A stretch of DNA of 64,000 nt from Sphaerochaeta globosa str. Buddy (lineage in GTDB: Bacteria; Spirochaetota; Spirochaetia; Sphaerochaetales; Sphaerochaetaceae): the NCBI RefSeq assembly GCF_000190435.1, contig NC_015152.1, forward strand, positions 2,796,458-2,860,457. The letters are read 5' to 3'. Of this stretch, positions 36,204-44,758 are shown piece after piece; within the stretch, counting starts at the first letter, position 1; every line of letters begins with the position of its first letter. A model generated the notes under the pieces. It did no database searches and was not told the origin of the DNA. It saw only the letters and a program-made list of their open reading frames with translations. The translations under genes were made by a program, and so were the position numbers.

Positions 36204-37159
36204 ACAAACAATCCCCCATCAAGCAATTTGCCCATCAGTTCGAGATGGTGCATGATGGTGAGCTTTTTCAAGCTTCCGAGTCCAGGATACGTTTCATCCT
36301 TAAAATGATTGAGTAACGTCTTCAGTCCCATTGTCAGAGGTACTGCTCTCTCTTCCTCATACCAACGAACCAATTTTCTCAAGGCTTGGTAGAATTTTTG
36401 GGCAGGATTGCTGATGTCTTCATTGGAATCGGAAACAAAATGCCTGACTCTCAGGCTATTATCCTTTGCTGGATACACAAGATGGATGGCAACTGCGTAA
36501 GGAGCAAAGCCCGAGGCATTATAGTCATCTCCAATTATGGAGTAGTCACCGAATCCGACATACCCTTCATCTGCGTAGTATTGATACGTATCAGAAAAGG
36601 GTTCGTCTTCTTTATGAGAGTAATCAGCATTACGCTCCTGCCGTTGAAAGCAGTCTGTAAGCAAGACTTTATTTGTAGCAATATTGCGCCTAAATGTTCC
36701 TTCATCGGGTATTACAGTATAGCGGGGCGCAGCTGATGCAAACAAGTTCTGATATGGTTTGAGCATGTCCCGATCGCTAAGGACGACTACTAAATCTTGC
36801 TTCTGGATGCCTAATACTGCTAATTCAGAAAGAATTCTAGGCGTTTCGTTGTTCATAATAAGCGCTTGCAACACTGTAGGCTGCTGAATTGATGCAATGA
36901 AATCCTGTTTTTTCGAAGCATTCCCGATTGCTCCGTCGAGACTTCCAAATTCTTCCAAAAAAGAGCCCACTTCAGGGTTTCGGATTACTGCAAGCGTATG
37001 TTTCATTGTATTGAACTGGGCGATTGTGGATATCAAGGTTGAGGACAGATTGACTGGCTCAATCACCGGGATAATCTGTTCATGTAAAAGGTTTTTTCCC
37101 ACCAGTTCACGTAACGCCAATAAATCAAATTGTCGGCCTCGTATATAAGGGAAATACAT
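36200..37159 (-). CDS. sce7725 family protein
   Basis: 319 residues that I recognise as the sce7725 family, which co-occurs with sce7726. It begins MYFPYIRGRQFDLLALREL, close to the family opening, and contains TVLQALIMNNE and the C-terminal LVRWYEEERAVPLTMGLKTLLNHFKDETYPGLGSLKKLTIMHHLELMGKLL. No catalytic residues are known for the family; a TIM-barrel-like fold is possible. It lies 4 bp after the sce7726-like gene and overlaps the RES gene by 4 bp, which implies that the three act as one unit. Confidence 0.75.
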   Translation of the reverse strand: MYFPYIRGRQFDLLALRELVGKNLLHEQIIPVIEPVNLSSTLISTIAQFNTMKHTLAVIRNPEVGSFLEEFGSLDGAIGNASKKQDFIASIQQPTVLQALIMNNETPRILSELAVLGIQKQDLVVVLSDRDMLKPYQNLFASAAPRYTVIPDEGTFRRNIATNKVLLTDCFQRQERNADYSHKEDEPFSDTYQYYADEGYVGFGDYSIIGDDYNASGFAPYAVAIHLVYPAKDNSLRVRHFVSDSNEDISNPAQKFYQALRKLVRWYEEERAVPLTMGLKTLLNHFKDETYPGLGSLKKLTIMHHLELMGKLLDGGLFV

Positions 37160-37163
37160 ACGT

Positions 37164-38018
37164 TTACCTCCCGTATTGCTGTGTCAGAAAGGATTGCAAG
37201 GATGCAGGATTTGCGCCTGATTCCTTGGAAAAATAGGCAAGAGAGCGCAAGGGATATGGGACATCAATCAGGTGTTCTTGCTTTGCAGATACCCGCTGTT
37301 TCAGCGTATTCAGCACCATGGGATAGGCTTGATCCATTGGAATCTTTGAAAACAACGATTCACACGCTTCATACCAGAACACAGGAGTCGCTTTAGGCAG
37401 GAAGCTATAATAGGAGTACACGATATGCTCGTATTCTCTCTTTCTAAGAAGCTTGAACAATGATTGATGAGAAAGTTTGCTTCTATCAACAATAGGTTCT
37501 TTCTTGTAGGTTGCACTGATAGTATTGCGCTTTGTCAGTGTATAGATGCCAACAGGACCTTCACTAAACATTGCTTGCAACTTGGGAAACGACGACTCAG
37601 GGGCTACAACACAGACGTGGTCGAACGCTTGATAGTAAGCTTGGATCTGACTTTCCAATCGGTCGAAGTTGTCCAAATCAGATTTTATTTCATACACTAC
37701 GGCTTTCCCGTTGATGAGGAGGAAATCAGCTACTGCCTTTCCGATCGGAACTTGGCTTAATGCAGTCGTAGTACGTACGCTGTGCTTTCCTAGCAGCAGA
37801 CTATTAAGCAGGGTGTTCTGATAGAAGTATTCGTTACGGTACGATTTTGCCATTAGTGTATAGAGGGTACTCACAATCTCGCCATTGCTATGGAGATTAG
37901 GATTATCCAGATTGTCCTCAACTATCTCGTGAAAAATGGGATGAGTTCTCTTATTCACTAACTCACCGAACACTTTCTGTGTAAAGAGTTTATTGAATAA
38001 TTGACTGCTATTTTTCAT
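37164..38018 (-). CDS. sce7726 family protein, PD-(D/E)XK nuclease-like
   Basis: 284 residues matching the sce7726 family: YRNEYFYQNTLLNSLLLGKHS, then VPIGKAVADFLLINGKAVVYEIKSDLDNFDRLESQIQAYYQAFDHV. D98, E110 and K112 form the D...ExK pattern of the restriction-endonuclease fold, with the conserved Q after it, so nuclease activity is plausible. GAGGGAT precedes the ATG. It is the first gene of the sce7726-sce7725-RES cassette and the likely sensor or nuclease. The surroundings are defence genes. Confidence 0.8.
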   Translation of the reverse strand: MKNSSQLFNKLFTQKVFGELVNKRTHPIFHEIVEDNLDNPNLHSNGEIVSTLYTLMAKSYRNEYFYQNTLLNSLLLGKHSVRTTTALSQVPIGKAVADFLLINGKAVVYEIKSDLDNFDRLESQIQAYYQAFDHVCVVAPESSFPKLQAMFSEGPVGIYTLTKRNTISATYKKEPIVDRSKLSHQSLFKLLRKREYEHIVYSYYSFLPKATPVFWYEACESLFSKIPMDQAYPMVLNTLKQRVSAKQEHLIDVPYPLRSLAYFSKESGANPASLQSFLTQQYGR

Positions 38019-38326
38019 CTGAAATTATCCCTCTATACCCTACCAAACCATCTTCGCACATCCGGTCCTGATATGCAACGATTCTAGAGACTTGCGCCAT
38101 TTGCTACCCGTAAGTCTAAGGAACATCAGTTTCTGTTTTGCTTCAGAAGAATCATCTCCAACAAGGTTCAGTCTTAGGTGATGGAGCCTAAACTAAAAAA
38201 AAAGAGTTCTCCCATGCATGTTTTGCTCGAGTAAATATCATACTTCTGTAAGTTTGGTAAGAATTCAGAAAATCTCAATGTTGATCTATTTACCTACTCT
38301 ACCACTGTACTAGGTCTTTGTTTGTT
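38019..38326. other. Gap between two defence cassettes
   Basis: About 300 bases containing the promoter region of the sce7726 operon at its left end and an A-run at 38193-38204. No gene, repeat or clear terminator was recognised. Confidence 0.4.
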
Positions 38327-39235
38327 CTAGTGATACACATGCTCCGCATGCCACATGAGGTACTCTCCAGAAGGTCTCTCCTGAGGAGCATTAGGTAGGT
38401 TTGGCAGTTCCTGACCATGGTAAGCATAATAGATTTTTCCATTGCCGTAGTCCTGTTTAAGACGAGGACTTACCTCGACATGATATGACGGAGTTACAGT
38501 CAGGTATCCTTTGTCATACAGCGTATGAATATCCTTTCTGAGCAGAAGGCCATTTCGAACAGAATAACTTCCCTCTTCATTGAAAGGTATGATGTGGGCT
38601 GCATCAAGAACAGGAAGGGTCTTCTCTCCGCTGATTGCACACCTTCTATGGTAGGCTTCGGTAACCATGACACGAAAAGTTCCTTGTCCGATTCGGTATT
38701 TTGTCAGAGTCAAACCTTCTCTGACACCGTCTACCTGCTCAAAATAATTCCGTCCAAAAGGCATGCCGATCCGTTCATACACCGCATCAAACAAAGCTTT
38801 ACCCGTCGGGGTATCAGAATAATACGTTTTGCCTTGTACAATGCTCTTGCCCCAATCAGAGGGAGCTGGTATCCAATCGGACTCAGCAAAGAAGAAGGGA
38901 GAGCTAAGGATGATGCACCCTATCTGGGGATTGGGATCATTGGTCGTACGATATTTTGCAATTCGACTCTCCAACGACTCAAAGCTCTGTGTTCCATTCT
39001 TCTCCCCAAAAGCTTCCCAGGCTAGAAAGCTGGGCAAGATATAGAACCGGACAAAGTAAGCGCCGCCGACAATGTAATTCAACGGTGCATGGAGTTTGAA
39101 TAAGAAAAGTTCTCCTGGTTCGAGCGCCTTGAAATTGGTACTCCCACCCGGCTTCCAGAAGTTCACCTCATCGTATGCTTGAGCTGAAAGTCTCTGATAC
39201 CAATCATAATCAGTTACCCCAACGAATGCTCTCAT
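38327..39235 (-). CDS. HNH endonuclease with N-terminal PUA/EVE-like domain
   Basis: 302 residues. The N-terminal third (GSTNFKALEPGELFLFKLHAPLNYIVGGAYFVRFYILPSFLAWEAFG) looks like a PUA/EVE-type modified-base reader. The C-terminal part is an HNH nuclease: RCAISGEKTLPVLDAAHIIPF, then RNGLLLRKDIHTLYDKGYL, giving H, N and H. A reader plus HNH suggests cleavage of modified DNA. It starts inside the end of the helicase gene (ATGA overlap), so it is the third gene of a cassette with HTH-MazG and DUF2075. Confidence 0.85.
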   Translation of the reverse strand: MRAFVGVTDYDWYQRLSAQAYDEVNFWKPGGSTNFKALEPGELFLFKLHAPLNYIVGGAYFVRFYILPSFLAWEAFGEKNGTQSFESLESRIAKYRTTNDPNPQIGCIILSSPFFFAESDWIPAPSDWGKSIVQGKTYYSDTPTGKALFDAVYERIGMPFGRNYFEQVDGVREGLTLTKYRIGQGTFRVMVTEAYHRRCAISGEKTLPVLDAAHIIPFNEEGSYSVRNGLLLRKDIHTLYDKGYLTVTPSYHVEVSPRLKQDYGNGKIYYAYHGQELPNLPNAPQERPSGEYLMWHAEHVYH

Positions 39236-41187
39236 CGCGTTTCCTCCGCTGCCAGCATTTCGTCGTCTTCAAATGCATACCCTGTAATCCTGCTCCTCAG
39301 GAATTGTGCCAATACTTTATCAGTGCAATACACATAACAGCCTTTCATCCCCCGGCTCATTAAAGTTCTATAGGTATTGCGGATGATGATGTCCACATCC
39401 TTCGCTGCCTGTAAGTCGCCCTTTTTCACTTTACCAATTAAACCATGCAGGGACTTGTCACTCTTTGCTCGCCTGGAAAAATCGGTGATGACCTTCCCAT
39501 TTTCAAAGCGCAGGTCATCCCCGATTATCACACCGACATACGAAAATTCCAAACCCTGAGTGGTATGAATGCATCCAACTTGGTCGATGGAACTCTTGGA
39601 TATGGCAAAGGTCGGGTCACTGCTGAGATTCCAACGCATGGCAAAGTCACCGAGAACAATGTCATTCTCAGTATTAGCTCCATTTTTACTAATCCACTCC
39701 CAGCAGTAGCCGGCAACCAGGCGTGCTTTATTGTCTGGTGCATTCCTTTCTTCAATGAGCCTTCTGAGCTCAGCCGGGTCATCCAATACTCTAAAATCGT
39801 ACTCAATACCTACCAGTGTTGGATTGGCTGTTTCCCTCTGGATTCCCAGAACATAATCAAGCCAAGACAGGTAGCCATCGGATCCATTGCAACGGAATTG
39901 TGAGACCAGCTCCCCTTCCTGCACCTCTGCTCCAAACTGCTTTGCCCAATAAAGGATTCGCTCCCTATCACCATAATCCTGGGCGGTTACCCGTTGATCT
40001 TCGTCTAGAAAGAATACGCTGCAGGCAGCAGCATGCATGATTTCCTTGATCTGGTCCTCACCAGTTATCTTCGGGCCAAGTTGGGTTCTCTTATTCAAGC
40101 GATGTGCCTCATCGACAATGAGCGTACCAAAGTCATTGGACTCAGAATCAATGAAACCAGAAGAACTCTTGAAAAGACTGGAAATGTTCTTTCTCTTGAA
40201 CTTCCCATCCTTCAATCGTTGTTCAAATACATTGCGTGGAGCACTGTTTTTGGTCACATAGGCACATACCTGACCTTCATTACTTAACTGGACCAGCAGG
40301 TTAATAGCAACAACCGTCTTGCCTGTTCCCGGTCCGCCTTTGACTAAGAAAACACGTTTCTTTCCATCAGAGTAGGACCTGCGGGAGAGGGAGAGTATCT
40401 GCTCATAGACAATCTTCTGCTCATCGATGAGAACAAATTCCCGCTTGCCCCGAAGCATTGCTGCCAAGGAGTCCTGTAGGCTCTTGGAAGGCCTAATCGT
40501 TCCATTCTCAATATAGAAGAGAGTCTGCTTGGCATCGCCCTTGCGGATGTACTTTTTAATAAAGGTACAGAGAAGTTCAGAATCGGAGCGGCAGAACAAT
40601 GGCGATTCTTCAAGAATTTCCTTGAAATATGGCATAAACAAAGGATCATTCTTTGCTTTACTGTAGTAATTGTGCAGGTATGCACAGCTCTGCAAGGTAA
40701 TAGGAACATCTTCAACGCTGGAGTTGTAATCAGAAATGAAAGCTCGATAGGACCAAGCTTGGTAGGAGGGATGCACAGCCTTGTGTTTGCCTCCTCCAAG
40801 GTAAGTTTTCACATGCTTGATCTCTGGTTCATCCTCGGTAAGCAACAGCTGGTCAACAGCTTCAAGAGGAAACACCTCGCTCCACTGCTTTAATTCAATT
40901 ATTACAGCACTATGGCGGTTGTGTTCATCAAGACCGCTAAGGATGAAGTCGACTCGCTTAGAGGTATTAGGGATGGCAAACTCGATGGCTACTCCTGAGT
41001 CCTGAGGAATTTCAGGGTCAAGCAGAATATTCTGCATATGGGTAAGCGAATTAATCCACGACTGCTTTTCACTGCTCCCTACATGCTTATGCAGCTTCAC
41101 TGCCATCAAATCCTCAATCTTTCGGTCGATGGCATTGGTCCGAACATCGTGAAGAAACTGCTGTTTGTCTCCTGCATATACAAGCAT
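39232..41187 (-). CDS. DUF2075 (Schlafen-type) helicase with N-terminal PD-(D/E)XK nuclease-like domain
   Basis: 651 residues. At the N-terminus RVDFILSG (D80) and AVIIELK (E98, K100) form a restriction-endonuclease-like core. The helicase has Walker A at 284-291 (GGPGTGKT) and DEAH at 359-362, a FRCNGSDGYLSWLDYVLG motif, and CIHTTQGLEFSYVGVIIGDDL near 540, which are typical of the DUF2075/Schlafen group 3 family. It acts on DNA or RNA with ATP. GGAGG precedes the ATG. Flanked by the MazG gene (13 bp) and HNH gene (overlap). Confidence 0.9.
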   Translation of the reverse strand: MLVYAGDKQQFLHDVRTNAIDRKIEDLMAVKLHKHVGSSEKQSWINSLTHMQNILLDPEIPQDSGVAIEFAIPNTSKRVDFILSGLDEHNRHSAVIIELKQWSEVFPLEAVDQLLLTEDEPEIKHVKTYLGGGKHKAVHPSYQAWSYRAFISDYNSSVEDVPITLQSCAYLHNYYSKAKNDPLFMPYFKEILEESPLFCRSDSELLCTFIKKYIRKGDAKQTLFYIENGTIRPSKSLQDSLAAMLRGKREFVLIDEQKIVYEQILSLSRRSYSDGKKRVFLVKGGPGTGKTVVAINLLVQLSNEGQVCAYVTKNSAPRNVFEQRLKDGKFKRKNISSLFKSSSGFIDSESNDFGTLIVDEAHRLNKRTQLGPKITGEDQIKEIMHAAACSVFFLDEDQRVTAQDYGDRERILYWAKQFGAEVQEGELVSQFRCNGSDGYLSWLDYVLGIQRETANPTLVGIEYDFRVLDDPAELRRLIEERNAPDNKARLVAGYCWEWISKNGANTENDIVLGDFAMRWNLSSDPTFAISKSSIDQVGCIHTTQGLEFSYVGVIIGDDLRFENGKVITDFSRRAKSDKSLHGLIGKVKKGDLQAAKDVDIIIRNTYRTLMSRGMKGCYVYCTDKVLAQFLRSRITGYAFEDDEMLAAEETR

Positions 41188-41200
41188 TCAAGCCTCCAGG

Positions 41201-41749
41201 CTAATCGGTCTCTGAGAATTCAGTGTACTTCTTTGCATTCCCGAAGGCTTTGGCTACGGCGTACTTCTCACCGTTCTTCTTGAGCTTGTTATGTATGATG
41301 GTAGGAATATCAACACCAATGGCATCTGCAAACAGAACGCTATAGATAAGGATATCTGCAAGCTCCTCTTCCATCTGAGCCTGCTTACTCTTTGCTTCTA
41401 CATCACTTCCCGACCACTGAAAACATTCAAGCAGCTCAGCAGCCTCAAGGCTCAAGGAAATTGAGAGGTCCTTTGGAGTGTGAAACTGTTTCCAGTTGCG
41501 AGCATCCCTAAAAGCAAGGATTTCAGCAATGGGAAGCGGCCGTTCAGTAAACATAGGACCAACTCCCTCGGTAAGGTACTGATGAGAAAGACCAAAAACA
41601 GAACAGAGTTGTTCAATCAAGGAAGCAGAGGGAAACTCAATGCCGATCAAGTAGTCTTGTTCGGAGAGTCCTAGTTTCTCTGCCATCTCGGATGGAGAGA
41701 GCTGGAGTTGTTTCCGGATATCTAGAATGCGGGTATAGGTGGTAGTCAT
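41201..41749 (-). CDS. HTH-MazG fusion, nucleotide pyrophosphohydrolase
   Basis: 182 residues. Residues 1-70 form an XRE-type helix-turn-helix (SPSEMAEKLGLSEQDYLIGIEFPSASLIEQLCSVFGLS). Residues 80-180 are a MazG-like domain, with LEAAELLECFQWSG, EEELADILIYSVLFADAIGVDIP and NKLKKNGEKYAV giving the E-x-x-E...E-x-x-D metal site. Such enzymes hydrolyse (d)NTPs to monophosphates. AAAGGA precedes the ATG. As the first gene of the cassette it may sense and repress through the HTH and deplete nucleotides on activation; the last is inference. Confidence 0.88.
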   Translation of the reverse strand: MTTTYTRILDIRKQLQLSPSEMAEKLGLSEQDYLIGIEFPSASLIEQLCSVFGLSHQYLTEGVGPMFTERPLPIAEILAFRDARNWKQFHTPKDLSISLSLEAAELLECFQWSGSDVEAKSKQAQMEEELADILIYSVLFADAIGVDIPTIIHNKLKKNGEKYAVAKAFGNAKKYTEFSETD

Positions 41750-41903
41750 GCGGGTGTCCTTTATGACCTATCATACCATACTCTAAAAACTATAGAGGTA
41801 TAGAAAAATAGCTTTCTGAATACAAAAGGTTGCAATATGTATAGAACACGGTATAACTTCATATGTGATATTATAACTATGCTTATCAATAAGGAATGAA
41901 CTG

Positions 41904-43286
41904 ATGCCTTACCTCTATGATGCAAATTCGAAGGAATCAATTTGTGATTTTGCCCGTATGCTTGAAGATTCTTGCGTTGCAGAAGCACTTGATACAAACG
42001 CAATGTATGGGGGGATGCCCATAGGAGAGGCCTCGATTGAGTGGGATAAAGAATATTCAGGTAAAGGAGGCTTTGGTCAGTATCTTGAGGAGGTCTATTT
42101 TGGCAAACGTAATAATTCATTGTCCAAAGCTGACTTTGAAGAAGCTGGATTGGAACTTAAGACTGCTCCGCTCAAGAAACTTTCGAATGGGGAAGTAAGG
42201 GCAAAAGAAAGAATTGTGCTTGGACTCATGGATTTTATGACTATCGTACATGAGAATTTTGACACATCTCATTTTATCGCAAAGAACATAGACATCTTAT
42301 TGGTTTTCTATTTCCATGATCCTCTCAAAGAGTACTGCAATCTCGGCATCCCGCTAGTAGATATATGGAACTGTATCCAGGAGGATGAGTACCAGATTAG
42401 GAAGGACTGGGAATATATAGTTAATAAAGTACAGGAGGGCCGTGCCCACGAAATCTCTGAGGGAGATACACTTTACCTTGGAGCATGTACCAAAGGAGCA
42501 ACAAAAGAAACTGCACAAAGAATGCAACCATATTCTCCTTTGCTCGCCCACGCTCGCGCCTTCTGTTTTAAGATTCAGTATGTCAATCATATCTATCAAA
42601 TACTATTGGACCGAAAAAAGGACCGTTTCGTCTCATACATCCACATGCTCAACTCCCCTGGTAACGAACTGGAGCAAATCGTTAAAAATAAGTTCTTGCC
42701 CTACATAGGTATGAATGTACTTATGATTTGCACTCTTCTAAAAATCCCTTTTAAGCTGAAGTCAAAAAATTTTTATGCAATGGTGACTAAACGAATACTT
42801 GGAGCAGAGGATACTCAACAGATATACGAGTTCGAGGCTGCTGATATACAGATTAAAACCATCAGAATTGAACCTAATGGCAAATGCAAAGAATCAATGT
42901 CGTTCAAGCAAATCCGGTACGAGGAGATAATTGATCAAGAATGGGAAGATAGTGATTTTTATGTAGAACTTACCAGCAAATTCTTTTTTATAGTTTTCAA
43001 GCATGATCACCCAGAGGATCCCTACATTCTCGACCGGGTTCTATTCTGGAATATGCCCGAAACAGACCTTCAAGTAGTAAAGCAAGTGTGGTTGGATGCT
43101 CAACAGAAAATTTCCAGTGGGAATTATGAGAATTTTGTCAAATCTAGCGATAGGAAAATCGCTCATGTGCGGCCTCATGCAACAGACTCTTCTGATGTAA
43201 TGAGAACACCACAAGGAACCTATGAGAAAAAGAAAAGCTTTTGGCTTAATCGAAATTACATCATGGAAATTTTGAACAATAATTAA
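41904..43286 (+). CDS. Type II restriction endonuclease, Sau3AI/MutH family
   Basis: 460 residues, near the length of Sau3AI. The catalytic region GGFGQYLEEVYFGKRNNSLSKADFEEAGLELKTAPLK contains D78, E85 and K87, with the MutH spacing D-(6)-E-x-K, followed by RAKERIVLGLMDF. A second, C-terminal MutH-like half follows, as in Sau3AI, starting near residue 200. Predicted recognition sequence: GATC. AAGGA lies ahead of the ATG. Its methyltransferase is 5 kb away at 48302-49510 on the other strand, with three genes between them. Confidence 0.88.
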   Translation: MPYLYDANSKESICDFARMLEDSCVAEALDTNAMYGGMPIGEASIEWDKEYSGKGGFGQYLEEVYFGKRNNSLSKADFEEAGLELKTAPLKKLSNGEVRAKERIVLGLMDFMTIVHENFDTSHFIAKNIDILLVFYFHDPLKEYCNLGIPLVDIWNCIQEDEYQIRKDWEYIVNKVQEGRAHEISEGDTLYLGACTKGATKETAQRMQPYSPLLAHARAFCFKIQYVNHIYQILLDRKKDRFVSYIHMLNSPGNELEQIVKNKFLPYIGMNVLMICTLLKIPFKLKSKNFYAMVTKRILGAEDTQQIYEFEAADIQIKTIRIEPNGKCKESMSFKQIRYEEIIDQEWEDSDFYVELTSKFFFIVFKHDHPEDPYILDRVLFWNMPETDLQVVKQVWLDAQQKISSGNYENFVKSSDRKIAHVRPHATDSSDVMRTPQGTYEKKKSFWLNRNYIMEILNNN

Positions 43287-43418
43287 TCTATTTGAATATT
43301 TCTCCAGGTATCACCGCTCAACTGCAATGATATTAGAAACTTCATCCTCATCTGAAAATACGTCATGAATGCGCGTCTAGATTGTATATAGATAATATTA
43401 GCATGATTAGATATTTTG

Positions 43419-43428
43419 GAGTATACTC
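43419..43428 (+). promoter_or_regulatory. Palindrome in the promoter region of the ParB-SNF2 cassette
   Basis: GAGTATACTC is a perfect 10-bp palindrome 28 bp before the ParB-like gene. TATACT inside it could be a -10 box; a TTGTAT element (43382-43387) lies upstream. This suggests that the three genes have their own regulated promoter and are not simply read through from the restriction enzyme gene. Confidence 0.4.
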
Positions 43429-43455
43429 ATAGCGATATATTTTTATGAGGTTGAT

Positions 43456-44754
43456 ATGGATAAAAGTGCCCGCGAGCGAAAGATTCAAGAAGTTTTAAAA
43501 ACCACCCCAATAAAGACAGGAATTCATCTCACACTACGCAATAAATCCAGAGACTTCAATGTCTATCAAATCCCTTTAGATTGTCTTATCTACAACTCCT
43601 ACAACGGACGATTCAAATCGAAGTTCAAGACATATGAAGCAATTCATGGGAGAAAGCTTAATTCAGAGATTTCGTCAGACATGCAAATCATCAACGACTT
43701 TCTTTGGAAATCTAATGAACCAAAAAATAAGCAGACCATGGATGACATCCGTGAGAAAGGGCAACAGCAATCGGGAATTGTAACAAGAGATGGTCAGATA
43801 ATTGATGGGAACCGCCGTTTCATGGTTCTTTCGAAACTGCACGAGATATATCCCACCCAATTTGAATATTTTGAGGCAGTAATCCTCACTGAAGACATTG
43901 ATGAGCGTGAGCTGGTACGACTTGAAACTGAGGTACAATTAGGTACAGATGAGAAAGAAGGCTACAACGCCATTGAGAAATACCTTCGTGTCGATGAGTT
44001 ACTCAATGAGTATACTTATACTCCTGAAGCCATTGCTAAAATGATGAACCTAACGATAAAGGACATCGAGAAGTACCAACAAATATATCAACTATTCAAG
44101 GAGTATCTGGAGTTCATTGGGTATCCAGAATACTATGATTTACTCGAAGGGGTTGAGGATCCAATCTTACAATTACATTCAGCTGTATCCAGATTAGAGA
44201 AGGGTTCCCATTCAGCAAATCTCTCTAGGACGATAAATCCGGAAGAAATTGAACAGCTGAAGCTTATCGTTTTTGATACAATCAGAATAAAACCTACCAA
44301 CGATCATAAAATCGTTCGTGAAATTATTGGAAAACCAAATGCTAAAACAGCTGACGGTATTTTTGGCAGAAAAGCTATTTGGGAAGACTTTTTCGAAAAA
44401 CACATGGAAAAAGTGCATAAAAGAATCGCCCCTACCGTACAAGCACTTAAAACTGAGCTTGCAACTGATGATTTTGAATCCTCGACCAATGACATAGAGA
44501 AAACTCTCCAGAATACTTATTCAAAAGAGATGAGAACCAATTTGGATAAAGCAATTAGAGAAGTCAAAATTGACAACGAGGATGATAAAGTTCTTGTTAT
44601 TGTGGAAACAATCCGAGACAGCACTAAAAATCTATTCGATACTTATCATGATTTGTTGATTGCCCAATACTCAAAAAACAAAGAAGTGAAGAAAGCAATT
44701 GCTGAGACTATCGAGAATCTGACTATGATACAGAAAGAAATGGCAGGTTCATAA
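43456..44754 (+). CDS. ParB/Srx-fold nuclease-like protein
   Basis: 432 residues. The ParB-like core lies at 95-125: REKGQQQSGIVTRDGQIIDGNRRFMVLSKL, whose DGNRR (117-121) matches the GHRR/NRR loop of ParB/DndB/Srx proteins. It follows with HTH-like helices (YTPEAIAKMMNLTIKDIEKYQQIYQLFKEY, 195-225), as in ParB. No plasmid-partition partner (ParA) is close. GAGG precedes the ATG, and the SNF2 helicase begins 4 bp after the stop. ParB-fold CTPases and nucleases occur in several defence systems; the role here is not established. Confidence 0.82.
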   Translation: MDKSARERKIQEVLKTTPIKTGIHLTLRNKSRDFNVYQIPLDCLIYNSYNGRFKSKFKTYEAIHGRKLNSEISSDMQIINDFLWKSNEPKNKQTMDDIREKGQQQSGIVTRDGQIIDGNRRFMVLSKLHEIYPTQFEYFEAVILTEDIDERELVRLETEVQLGTDEKEGYNAIEKYLRVDELLNEYTYTPEAIAKMMNLTIKDIEKYQQIYQLFKEYLEFIGYPEYYDLLEGVEDPILQLHSAVSRLEKGSHSANLSRTINPEEIEQLKLIVFDTIRIKPTNDHKIVREIIGKPNAKTADGIFGRKAIWEDFFEKHMEKVHKRIAPTVQALKTELATDDFESSTNDIEKTLQNTYSKEMRTNLDKAIREVKIDNEDDKVLVIVETIRDSTKNLFDTYHDLLIAQYSKNKEVKKAIAETIENLTMIQKEMAGS

Positions 44755-44758
44755 GGGA

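Noticed and set aside
43456-44754. ParB-like gene as part of a plasmid or chromosome partition system
   Set aside because: No ParA gene or parS-like repeats are nearby and the following genes are a SNF2 helicase and an unknown protein.
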